Shown here piece by piece: positions 26,390 to 34,324 of a stretch of 57,170 nt of DNA. Where the stretch lies: positions 1 through 57,170 of the forward strand of contig JAZQNW010000015.1 in the NCBI GenBank assembly GCA_045627525.1, written 5' to 3'. The position numbers were made by a program, and so were the translations under genes. Numbering within the stretch: the first letter of the stretch is position 1; each line of letters begins with the position of its first letter. The DNA comes from CAG-877 sp045627525 (GTDB lineage: Bacteria; Bacillota_I; Bacilli_A; RF39; UBA660). The notes under the pieces are model-generated. The model was not told the origin of the DNA and made no database searches. It worked only from the letters and a program-made list of their open reading frames with translations.

Positions 26390-26407
26390 GAGCGAAAGCT
26401 CTTTTTT
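26388..26407 (+). terminator. Terminator of the phosphohexomutase gene
   Basis: AAGAGC-GAAA-GCTCTT (26388-26403), a 6-bp stem with a GNRA-type loop and a T run. Confidence 0.88.
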
Positions 26408-26420
26408 GTTATAAAAATAC

Positions 26421-26449
26421 TTGTAAAAGAAAAACCTATATGTTATATT
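26421..26449 (+). promoter_or_regulatory. Upstream promoter P1 before helD
   Basis: TTGTAA (26421-26426), 17 bases, TGT-TATATT with the -10 at 26444-26449. The expected start is near 26456. It is followed after about 60 bases by a terminator and not by a gene. Confidence 0.6.
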
Positions 26450-26455
26450 GATAAG

Positions 26456-26519
26456 GACGTTTGCAAAATATATATTTACATTTGATAATAGGTACTACAT
26501 AATTAAAATGTGGTTTTTT
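26456..26519 (+). ncRNA. Candidate small RNA of about 64 nt
   Basis: The stretch between promoter P1 and the terminator at 26494-26519 would make a short RNA ending in a 7-bp hairpin. The only in-frame reading, from TTG 26461, would give about 13 residues with poor ribosome-site spacing, so coding is unlikely. An attenuated helD leader is the alternative. Prediction from sequence only. The remainder of the gap to helD holds P2, a copy of TTTGCAAAAATATAT, and nothing else recognisable. Confidence 0.35.
26494..26519 (+). terminator. Terminator upstream of helD
   Basis: ACTACAT (26494-26500) and ATGTGGT (26508-26514), including one T-G pair, with AATTAAA loop and a TTTTTT tail. Confidence 0.6.
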
Positions 26520-26572
26520 CTATTTGCAAAAATATATTGTTGTAAAAACTTGTAAAACAATTATTTTATTCT

Positions 26573-26601
26573 TTGAAGTAGTGAAAATAATATGCTATAT
26601 T
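26573..26601 (+). promoter_or_regulatory. Promoter P2 of helD
   Basis: TTGAAG (26573-26578), 17 bases, TGC-TATATT with the -10 at 26596-26601. Very similar in design to P1. Confidence 0.75.
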
Positions 26602-26664
26602 GTAAAGGATACCGACTTACCAAAGTAAATGTATAATTTGCTTAAGTTGAAAAGGGAGGTTATT

Positions 26665-28695
26665 ATGGCAATTAGTGAACAAGAATTCAAAACAGAAGAA
26701 AAAATTTTGAAAAAAGTTCAAAAACTACTAGGAGATACATTAAGTGATTTGGGTGAAGATGTATATAATGACGAAGAACACCTAATCGAATTTAAAAAAA
26801 TGATGTGGGAAGATTCTAACAGTTTTGACGAAGGTGAAATGCAACAAGTAATGGCTGCCACATCACAAGAAGCAGAGAAAGTTTTGCAAAAACAAAGATA
26901 CTTCAAAAAACTGTGTCAAATTAAAAACAAACCATATTTCGCATCAATAGTTTTTAAAGAGAAAAATGGTAAAACTTACAACATTTATATTTCATTAACC
27001 TATTTAAGAGATAAGAACACAAATAATATTCTTTATGATTGGCGCAGTCCTATTTGTAGTTTGTTCTATGATTATGAGACAGGGCCATGTGAATATGAAG
27101 CACCTGGTGGTATCTATCAAGGCGAACTAAAAAGAAAAAGACAATACAAAATAGAAGACAACAAATTAGTAGGTGTATTTGATAATTCTCTAAATATCGA
27201 TGATGAAGTATTACAAGAAGTTCTCGCAACAGAATCAAGCGAAAAAATGAAAAATGTAGTTAACACAATCCAACAAGAACAAAATAAAGTAATTAGAAAT
27301 TTAGAAGATAATAATCTAATAGTACAAGGAATAGCTGGATCTGGTAAAACAACAGTAGCTCTACATAGAATAGCATTTTTACTATATCGATTGAAAAATT
27401 TAAATTCTAATAATATTTTAATATTTTCTCCAAACAATATTTTTACTGAATACATTTCTGATGTTTTACCATCACTTGGTGAAAATAATACACTTCAAAC
27501 AACATTTAATGACTACCTATCATACTTTATAACTGAATACAAAAATATTGAAACATTTACAGACTTTGTTTCAAGATATTATACTTATAAAGAAGATAAT
27601 CCAGAATTGGTAGCTTACAAACAAAGTGATTTAATAATTAAAGATTTAGATGCTTATTTAAAAAATTATATTTCTAATTGTAAGTTTGAAAGATCAATTA
27701 CAGAAAATGAAATAAATAAAGTAACTCAAGAAGAATTAAATGAATTCTTACATTATCGTTATGACCGTTTTCCATTATTCGAAAGAGTAGATGAAATATC
27801 TAAAAAATTATCTCAAAACTTTTATAAGGGTAGTAATAAAAAAGTTAAAACTTTTGCTAAATTATTAAAAGAAAGTGCCAATTTCAAAAAAGATTACAAA
27901 GAAATATATCATGATTTTTGGCTCAGTGAATATACTCATCATAAATTAAGTGAGATAGAAATTAAGAACTTTATTAATAAGCCAGAAATAAATTATGAAG
28001 ACGCTTTATTATTTTCATATATAAAAGGAACTTTAGAAGGATTCCCTTATGAATGCAATATAAAACAAGTAATAATAGATGAAGCCCAAGATTATAATAG
28101 ATTACAATATATAATAATTAGCAAAATCTTTCAGAAAGCTGATTTTACTATATTAGGTGATATAAATCAAAACATTAATCCATATTATCGATATGAAACT
28201 CTAGAAGAATTGAGTGATTTATTTAAAGGAGATACAAAATACTTAGAATTATTAAAGACATATAGATCATCTCCAGAAATAATAGAATATACAAACAAAA
28301 TATTAAATTTAAAACATGTAAATGCCATAAGAAAAGATAATAATAAACCAGTTCAATTTAGAAAAAATATAAAAGACTTAAAAGGAAATTTATTAAAAGA
28401 TATAAATACCTTACAAAATGAATATAAATCAACAGCTATAATTACAAAAGATTTTAGAGAAGCTACAAATATATATGAATTATTAAAAGATGAAATAGAA
28501 ATTTCTTTATTAGATGCCAACACTAAAAAATTTCAAAAGAATTTAATAGTAATTCCAGCATATGTCGCAAAGGGATTAGAATTTGATAGTGTAATAATTT
28601 ATAACGATAGAAATAATTCATATCGTCAAAACGAAAGAAATTTATTATATGTAGCCTGTACTAGATGTCAACATGAACTATATATTTATAATTAA
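26665..28695 (+). CDS. helD: HelD-like UvrD-family helicase (RNA polymerase recycling factor)
   Basis: HelD is an SF1 ATPase that in Bacillota binds RNA polymerase and releases stalled or dormant polymerase from nucleic acid. A helical N-terminal arm (MAISEQEFKTEEKILKKVQK) precedes the ATPase. Motifs: Walker A GIAGSGKTT (about residues 222-230), Walker B IIDEAQD, LGDINQNI, TYRSSPEI, a KGLEFDSV box, and YVACTRCQHELY. At 676 residues it is shorter than the 774 of B. subtilis HelD. ATG 26665 with AAGGGAGG upstream is chosen over ATG 26629, which lacks a ribosome site. Two promoters and an intervening terminator lie upstream. Confidence 0.88.
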   Translation: MAISEQEFKTEEKILKKVQKLLGDTLSDLGEDVYNDEEHLIEFKKMMWEDSNSFDEGEMQQVMAATSQEAEKVLQKQRYFKKLCQIKNKPYFASIVFKEKNGKTYNIYISLTYLRDKNTNNILYDWRSPICSLFYDYETGPCEYEAPGGIYQGELKRKRQYKIEDNKLVGVFDNSLNIDDEVLQEVLATESSEKMKNVVNTIQQEQNKVIRNLEDNNLIVQGIAGSGKTTVALHRIAFLLYRLKNLNSNNILIFSPNNIFTEYISDVLPSLGENNTLQTTFNDYLSYFITEYKNIETFTDFVSRYYTYKEDNPELVAYKQSDLIIKDLDAYLKNYISNCKFERSITENEINKVTQEELNEFLHYRYDRFPLFERVDEISKKLSQNFYKGSNKKVKTFAKLLKESANFKKDYKEIYHDFWLSEYTHHKLSEIEIKNFINKPEINYEDALLFSYIKGTLEGFPYECNIKQVIIDEAQDYNRLQYIIISKIFQKADFTILGDINQNINPYYRYETLEELSDLFKGDTKYLELLKTYRSSPEIIEYTNKILNLKHVNAIRKDNNKPVQFRKNIKDLKGNLLKDINTLQNEYKSTAIITKDFREATNIYELLKDEIEISLLDANTKKFQKNLIVIPAYVAKGLEFDSVIIYNDRNNSYRQNERNLLYVACTRCQHELYIYN

Positions 28696-28720
28696 AAGAA
28701 TAGTGAAAACTATTCTTTTT
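28694..28720 (+). terminator. Terminator of helD
   Basis: An 11-bp stem (28694-28704 with 28709-28719) around a GAAA loop, ending in T5. Overlaps the next promoter's -35. Confidence 0.92.
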
Positions 28721-28747
28721 GACATCTTAATATATTTCTGATAGAAT
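28719..28747 (+). promoter_or_regulatory. Promoter of the 28790 gene
   Basis: TTGACA (28719-28724), 17 bases, TGA-TAGAAT with the -10 at 28742-28747. The -35 is built into the T tail of the helD terminator. Confidence 0.82.
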
Positions 28748-28789
28748 AATGATACATTTTTTAAATGCATTACATAAGGAGGAATAAAT

Positions 28790-29569
28790 ATGGCAAAAGA
28801 TTTCTTTTATGATATACATGGTACCGTTTCAAATTGGGCGCTACATAAATTAAACCGAAATGATTATTTACGTGAATTAGTTAAAAATAATGGAGATTTT
28901 TATAATGATTGTGCAACGGTAGAAGTTATAGATAGTCCCAGCAAATTATTTAGAGGCGAACAAGCTTATATGGTTACAGATGATAAACACAAGAAATTTG
29001 TTTTTTCAACTGATCCTAATCAACAACATCCAATATTTGAGAAAACTGGCAATATAACTAAAGAGTATTATCATAATCATACAGATTATATATTTAATAT
29101 AAATAATGATATTGAAGAAAAATCAAGACTTAAAATTATTTGTAGTTGTGCAACTACTGAAATATTCTATGTAAAAGGAAAAACAGAGTATAAAGCACAC
29201 TTTGACTTAGAACCTACTAGAAATTATTGGGATGAATTTAAATATTACAATTTATGTCTTAGACTAAAAGAAAATGAACCAACAGATTTATTAGAATTTT
29301 TTGAAGCTGTTGATATATCTGGTAAAGGAATTCCTTCTAGGACAGCATACTATGAATTATATGATGGTGAATTAGTTAATGAATTAGTAGTTAAAAATGG
29401 TCTACTTACAGTATTAAACTATACTTATGCTGATGGCAATGATACACTTCACCTAGATTATATAAATGGTGAAATTACAGAAGAAGTTGTTAGAACTGAT
29501 ATAATTCCAATTGAAAAATCAACTGAAAAAATTAGAAAAGCCAAAGAATTTATAAAAAAATTCCAATAA
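28790..29569 (+). CDS. Uncharacterised 259-residue cytosolic protein
   Basis: I do not recognise this protein. It begins MAKDFFYDIHGTVSNWALHK. No signal peptide or membrane helix is visible. Aromatic and charged residues are spread evenly, as in a folded beta-rich protein, and the last 20 residues are a lysine-rich helix. Cysteines occur at CSCATTE and NLCLRL. AAGGAGG precedes the ATG, and the promoter is one of the better matches in the window, so expression may be substantial. It is a single-gene unit followed by a bidirectional terminator. Confidence 0.75.
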   Translation: MAKDFFYDIHGTVSNWALHKLNRNDYLRELVKNNGDFYNDCATVEVIDSPSKLFRGEQAYMVTDDKHKKFVFSTDPNQQHPIFEKTGNITKEYYHNHTDYIFNINNDIEEKSRLKIICSCATTEIFYVKGKTEYKAHFDLEPTRNYWDEFKYYNLCLRLKENEPTDLLEFFEAVDISGKGIPSRTAYYELYDGELVNELVVKNGLLTVLNYTYADGNDTLHLDYINGEITEEVVRTDIIPIEKSTEKIRKAKEFIKKFQ

Positions 29570-29571
29570 AC

Positions 29572-29596
29572 AAAAAGCGCTAATAAGTGCTTTTTT
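29572..29596. terminator. Bidirectional terminator between convergent genes
   Basis: AAAAGCGCT (29573-29581) pairs with AGTGCTTTT (29586-29594), one G-T pair, AATA loop, with A and T runs on the two sides. Confidence 0.82.
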
Positions 29597-30884
29597 ATTT
29601 TAAATAAAATTTAACTTTTTTCATTTCATAAAAGGTTACTATTAATACATTAATAGAAATAGAAATAATTAATCCCCATATACCAATTTTTAATAAAGAT
29701 AAAACAAAGATAAGTATAGTTCTAACAATAGTTCCAATACCAATTGCAATCATAGAATCTTTAGCTTTTCCCATAGCATCAAGGCATGAAGATAAAGGAG
29801 CTTGTATATATTGAAATAAACATATAGGTGCCAAAAATTTTACATATTTAACACCCTCATTAGTTTTATAAATAATATTTAATAATAATCCTGGTTTAAT
29901 CATAAAAAATATTGTTATAGGTATGCCAATCAATAAAGAAATTCCTATAGCTAATTTTAATTTTTTCTTAGTAGAAGTATATTTACCTCTAGAATATTCC
30001 TTTGATATAACAGGAAGTAATGCTTGCGATATCGCTAATGTAAAAAAAGAAGGTAATAAGACAAGTGGCATTACATATCCTGATAAAACGCCATATTCTC
30101 GTGTAATAAAACTATTATTATATCCAACAAGAAGTAATGTACTAGTTAATATAATTGGTTCTAAAAAATAACCAATACTTCCAATTAGACGACCTGTTGT
30201 ATTAGGAATACCAATACTTAAAGCTTCCTTAATATATTGCTTATTAGGCTTTATGTCAGATTTATTAATTTTGATATTTTTAGGTAGAAATAAAAATAAA
30301 ATTAAGATAGAAACAAATTCACTAACAACATTAGATAAAATAATATAACCAACTGCATATTTAATACCCTTATTTAGAAAATAGGGAATACCTATAATCA
30401 TTAAAAATAGTCTTACAACATCCTCTAAAATATTAGATATAACATGCGGTAACATTCGCTCCTTACCAAAAAAATAACTCCTACAAATACTAGAAATAGA
30501 AGTAAATGGAATTACAACAGCTATTGCCAGAATACCTAAATAAGTTTTATTATTATGCAATAATACATTAGAAATTATAGGAGCTAATAAAATAATTAAG
30601 AAAATTAAAACTAAATTTATAAATAATATAATAGGTAGTATTGAAAAAAATATATTTTTATTGTTTTTTGTATCTTCTGCTACCATCTTAGATACAGCAA
30701 TAGGCATTCCCAATTGACTAATTGAAATAAATAAAGAAAAAGTAGGGAGGATTAACATATATAATCCTAATCCTTCACTCCCCATAAGCCTTCCCATAAT
30801 TATTTTAATTACCATTCCTAGAATTTTTGTAATTAATCCACCAATTAATAATATAAATGTTGATTTTATAAAGCGTTCTTTCAT
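29595..30884 (-). CDS. SpoVB/MurJ-like lipid-linked oligosaccharide flippase
   Basis: A polytopic MOP-superfamily transporter of 429 residues with about 12-13 membrane segments. The N-terminal part (FILLIGGLITKILGMVIKI, then GSEGLGLYMLILPTFSLF and QLGMPIAVSKMVAE) matches the SpoVB/YtgP/MurJ group that flips lipid II-type or polysaccharide precursors. ATG at 30884 (MKERFIKSTF) is chosen because it begins at the first membrane helix; a TTG at 30926 would add 14 residues. No strong ribosome site precedes either. It is shorter than SpoVB of Bacillus (about 518). It is one of only four minus-strand genes. It could be the housekeeping lipid II flippase rather than a sporulation protein. Confidence 0.82.
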   Translation of the reverse strand: MKERFIKSTFILLIGGLITKILGMVIKIIMGRLMGSEGLGLYMLILPTFSLFISISQLGMPIAVSKMVAEDTKNNKNIFFSILPIILFINLVLIFLIILLAPIISNVLLHNNKTYLGILAIAVVIPFTSISSICRSYFFGKERMLPHVISNILEDVVRLFLMIIGIPYFLNKGIKYAVGYIILSNVVSEFVSILILFLFLPKNIKINKSDIKPNKQYIKEALSIGIPNTTGRLIGSIGYFLEPIILTSTLLLVGYNNSFITREYGVLSGYVMPLVLLPSFFTLAISQALLPVISKEYSRGKYTSTKKKLKLAIGISLLIGIPITIFFMIKPGLLLNIIYKTNEGVKYVKFLAPICLFQYIQAPLSSCLDAMGKAKDSMIAIGIGTIVRTILIFVLSLLKIGIWGLIISISINVLIVTFYEMKKVKFYLK

Positions 30885-31075
30885 AATAAATTCTATGATT
30901 TTAATTAAAAATATATCACAAACCAAATATTTGTGTTATTATCAAAGTATAAATAGATATTTTACTCGAACAAACGTAAGAAGATGTAAAAGATAATTGT
31001 CAAATTAATCTTAAAATTTTAAACAAACTTTAATTTAAATTAGAGTTGTGATATTCTTATATCAGAGGTGTAACT

Positions 31076-32251
31076 ATGAACAGTATAATTGAATTTTTAA
31101 CTTCTCAAGAAATAATAATGGTATATATAGTTGCGACAATAGGATGTGTTCTAGCCACTATTATATACTTAATTGATAAAAGTTACTATAAACGTAAAAG
31201 AAAGCAAAATACTAAGGAATTAAATCGCTTAGTTGAAAATATAGATATTGAAAAGCAAGAAGAAAAAGAAGTTATAGTGAAAACTATTGAAAACAACAAC
31301 TGTGAAGAACCAGTTATGGTAGAAACAGTAGTAGAACCACCAGTTGCTAGAAAAGTGTTAGATATTGAAGAAAAAATAGAAGATCCACTAAAAGAAGCAA
31401 TACAACCACAAGAAATAAAAGAAGAAACTACTATTAATAATGTAATAGAAGAACAAATTGTTGAACCAGTAATTGAAGAACAAGAAATTATTACAGAAAC
31501 AGTTGTTGAAAGCGTTGTTGAAGAAGAACCAATTATTATTGAAACTACAATAGAAAAACCAATTGTAGAAGAAGTAGAAAATACATCTAATCCAACAACA
31601 TTAGAAGAATTAATTGAGGAACTAGAAATAGAAGAAAATAATATTGCTGAAGCAAAAGAAGAAGCTTTGATATATACAACTATTGAGCCTAATAAAACAG
31701 AAGCTCAAGAAACATTAAGAAAATTAACTGAAGAATTAGAAAAAGCTATGGAAGAAAAACCAGAAAATATTGATTTAACAAGTTTCGAAGAAGAACAAGA
31801 AAGAGACGCTATTATTAGTTTAGAAGAATTAATAAAGCGTAGCAAAGAAATGTATGAAACTAATGAACTTTATCAATATGAAGACGAAGGAAATGAGCCA
31901 ATTAGTCTTGCAGATTTAGAAAGAAAAATAAAAGAAGCAACACTAGAAGAAGAAATCGTTTCAGAACCTATAATAGAAACTATAGAAGAACCAACAATTG
32001 AACCTATTCAAGAACAATTAGCATTTGATTATGATAGTATTGAGCTTAAGCCTGAACCAGAAAAACCAGTATATCAAAACTCATTTAAGAGTAGTCCAAT
32101 AATTTCACCAATTTTTGGATTACCTCAAAAGGTTACTGATAATGATATGGAATTAGAAAATACTGCTAATTATGAAAAATTAGATCAAGAAATTAAAAAG
32201 ACTAATGAATTCTTAATGACATTAAGAGAATTACAAAAAAATTTAGAATAA
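31076..32251 (+). CDS. Membrane-anchored, glutamate-rich disordered protein
   Basis: A 391-residue protein of unknown function. An N-terminal hydrophobic segment (about residues 14-34, IMVYIVATIGCVLATIIYLI) is followed by a basic stop-transfer stretch (KRKRKQ), so the bulk should be cytoplasmic. Residues 45-330 are very acidic, dominated by Glu, Ile, Val and Pro in loose repeats such as EEQIVEPVIEEQ. Near the C-terminus the motif SSPIISPIFGLPQ breaks the pattern, and a short helix (KKTNEFLMTLRELQKNL) ends the protein. This architecture resembles cytoplasmic scaffolds that tether partners at the membrane. GAGGTG precedes the ATG. A GAAA-loop terminator follows. Confidence 0.75.
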   Translation: MNSIIEFLTSQEIIMVYIVATIGCVLATIIYLIDKSYYKRKRKQNTKELNRLVENIDIEKQEEKEVIVKTIENNNCEEPVMVETVVEPPVARKVLDIEEKIEDPLKEAIQPQEIKEETTINNVIEEQIVEPVIEEQEIITETVVESVVEEEPIIIETTIEKPIVEEVENTSNPTTLEELIEELEIEENNIAEAKEEALIYTTIEPNKTEAQETLRKLTEELEKAMEEKPENIDLTSFEEEQERDAIISLEELIKRSKEMYETNELYQYEDEGNEPISLADLERKIKEATLEEEIVSEPIIETIEEPTIEPIQEQLAFDYDSIELKPEPEKPVYQNSFKSSPIISPIFGLPQKVTDNDMELENTANYEKLDQEIKKTNEFLMTLRELQKNLE

Positions 32252-32273
32252 CTCGAGAAATCGAGTTATTTTT
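32247..32273 (+). terminator. Terminator of the acidic membrane protein gene
   Basis: AATAACTCGA-GAAA-TCGAGTTATT (32247-32270), a perfect 10-bp stem with T run; includes the TAA stop. Confidence 0.92.
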
Positions 32274-32310
32274 ATGTAAATATAAAAAAATTAAAGTATA
32301 ATATATATGA

Positions 32311-32339
32311 TTGAAAAAATTGTAAAAATATGATATAAT
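32311..32339 (+). promoter_or_regulatory. Promoter of lipoprotein-mtaB-recD2
   Basis: TTGAAA (32311-32316), 17 bases, TGA-TATAAT with the -10 at 32334-32339. Confidence 0.88.
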
Positions 32340-32365
32340 TTCTACACGAAATGAGGGAAGATAAT

Positions 32366-33025
32366 ATGAAAAAAACATTAATAATTTTATCGTGCTTATT
32401 ATTATTGACAGGATGCAGTAAAAATGAAAAAGATGAGAATAAACAAAAAGAAAAAGCAAAAAAAGATGTAGAAACAGTAGAAGTAGTAGAACAAGAAGAT
32501 AATTTAATCGTAGAAGAAAATAATAAAGTAGAACAAAATGAAGATGAAGTAGTTAATTATATTTCTGATGTAAATAACGAAATTAATAAAATAACTAGTG
32601 AAGAACAAACAGAAGAAAATACAAATAAATTAACTAATACCTTTAAAACACTTACAGACTTTATTTTTTACGGAGGAACTATAAAAGGTAAAACCTTCGA
32701 TGAATTATCAGATGAAGCAAAAGAAAAAGTATTAGAAATATATAGTAGTATTGATCAAAGAATTGAGTCATATGCTCCAAACTATAAAGAAAGAATTAAA
32801 AATACAGCGACAAATACATATTACAATACCATTGAAAGAGCTAATAACTTAAAAGAAAATATATTAAAAAAATATAAAGAAAAAATTGGAGAAGAAGCTT
32901 ATAATCAACAAGTAAAAATATATGAAGAAGACGTTAATAGAATGCAAGAAGCAACAGATCCATATATCAACAAAGGAAAAGAAATTATTTCTAAAGCTAA
33001 AGAAAAAATAAAAAATAGAAAGTAG
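32366..33025 (+). CDS. Lysine/glutamate-rich lipoprotein
   Basis: A 219-residue exported lipoprotein. The signal peptide MKKTLIILSCLLLLTGC ends in a lipobox (LLTGC), so Cys17 should be lipid-modified and the protein anchored on the outer membrane face. The mature part is highly charged and helical, probably coiled coil, with a central Gly-Gly segment (YGGTIKGKTFDELSDEAKEK). ATG 32366 with GAGGGA upstream is chosen; ATG 32351 lies at the predicted transcription start. The stop overlaps the GTG of the next gene. Function unknown. Confidence 0.8.
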   Translation: MKKTLIILSCLLLLTGCSKNEKDENKQKEKAKKDVETVEVVEQEDNLIVEENNKVEQNEDEVVNYISDVNNEINKITSEEQTEENTNKLTNTFKTLTDFIFYGGTIKGKTFDELSDEAKEKVLEIYSSIDQRIESYAPNYKERIKNTATNTYYNTIERANNLKENILKKYKEKIGEEAYNQQVKIYEEDVNRMQEATDPYINKGKEIISKAKEKIKNRK

Positions 33026-33033
33026 TGATTAAA

Positions 33034-34311
33034 TTGCGTAGTGTTGGAATCTTAACATTAGGATGTAAAGTAAATACTTATGAAAGTGAATTTATAATGA
33101 CCAACTTAAAAGAAAATGGTTATGAAATAAAATCATTTGATGACTTTTGTGATATTTATATAATCAATACTTGCACTGTTACTAATACATCAGATATCAA
33201 ATCACGAAAAATGATAAGAAATGCTATAAAGAAGAATCCAGATGCTTGTATAGTAGCAATGGGATGTTTTATTGAAGCAAATCATGACTTTGAAATAGAA
33301 GGATTAGACATAATAATTGGTAATAAAGATAAATCAAAAATAGTTGATATTTTAGATGAATATTTTGAGAAGAAAGAAACTATAAAAAGACTATATAGTT
33401 ATGAAGCAAAAGATAGTTTTGAAGATATGTATATAACAAACTTTCCAGGACGAACTAGAGCCTTCGTTAAAATTCAAGATGGTTGTGAAAATTTTTGCAG
33501 CTATTGTATAATACCATTTGTACGTGGAAAATGTCGTAGTAAAGCAAAAGATAAAGTAATATCAGAAATAACATCATTAGCTAAAAATGGATATCAAGAA
33601 GTTGTATTAACTGGTATTCATACTGGAAACTATGGTGCTGATTTAACGGATACAAATTTTGCAGATTTATTAAAAAGTTTGGTAAAAATAGATGGCATTA
33701 AAAGAATCAGAATATCATCAATTGAAATAACTGAATTAAATGATGAATTCTTAAAAGTACTAAATGACAGCAATGTTATAGTAGATCATATTCATATACC
33801 ACTACAAGCTGGTAGTAATGAAATATTAAAAGCAATGAACCGTAAATACGATTTGGATTATTTCTTTGATAAAGTAGCCAAAATTAGACAAATAAGACCA
33901 AATATTTCTATAACAACAGATGTAATTGTAGGCTTTCCTGGTGAAACTGAAGAAATGTTTCAAACTACAATTGATACCTGCAAAAAATTAGAATTAACTA
34001 AAATTCATGTATTCCCATATAGCGAACGTGAAGGAACTAAAGCTATGAAAATGCCAAATCATTTAGAAGTAGAAGTTAAAAAAAGAAGAGCTAGAGAACT
34101 ACTAGCTGTATCAAAAGAATTAGAATTAGCATATTGGAAAAAATATATAAATAAAGAAGTAGAAGTATTAATTGAAGAAAATAAAGATGGTTACAGTCTT
34201 GGACATACTAGTAATTACTTACACGTAAAAGTAAAAGGTGATATTAAACCTAATACTTTTATCAATGTTAAAGTTACTGATATAGATTATCCATATTGTA
34301 TAGCTGAATAG
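33034..34311 (+). CDS. mtaB: tRNA (N6-L-threonylcarbamoyladenosine-37) methylthiotransferase MtaB
   Basis: MtaB (YqeV) adds a methylthio group to t6A37 in ANN-decoding tRNAs. The N-terminal domain has its three cluster cysteines in TLGCKVNTYESE, INTCTVTN and AMGCF. The radical SAM motif is C-x3-C-x2-C in DGCENFCSYCIIP (about residues 151-158), and a TRAM-like domain closes the protein. LGCKVNTYESE favours MtaB over MiaB or RimO. TTG 33034 (425 residues) is preferred because AGTGAT lies 4 bases before it, the same layout used by queA; GTG 33025 would add three residues. Confidence 0.93.
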   Translation: MRSVGILTLGCKVNTYESEFIMTNLKENGYEIKSFDDFCDIYIINTCTVTNTSDIKSRKMIRNAIKKNPDACIVAMGCFIEANHDFEIEGLDIIIGNKDKSKIVDILDEYFEKKETIKRLYSYEAKDSFEDMYITNFPGRTRAFVKIQDGCENFCSYCIIPFVRGKCRSKAKDKVISEITSLAKNGYQEVVLTGIHTGNYGADLTDTNFADLLKSLVKIDGIKRIRISSIEITELNDEFLKVLNDSNVIVDHIHIPLQAGSNEILKAMNRKYDLDYFFDKVAKIRQIRPNISITTDVIVGFPGETEEMFQTTIDTCKKLELTKIHVFPYSEREGTKAMKMPNHLEVEVKKRRARELLAVSKELELAYWKKYINKEVEVLIEENKDGYSLGHTSNYLHVKVKGDIKPNTFINVKVTDIDYPYCIAE

Positions 34312-34324
34312 ATAGGAGAAAAAG

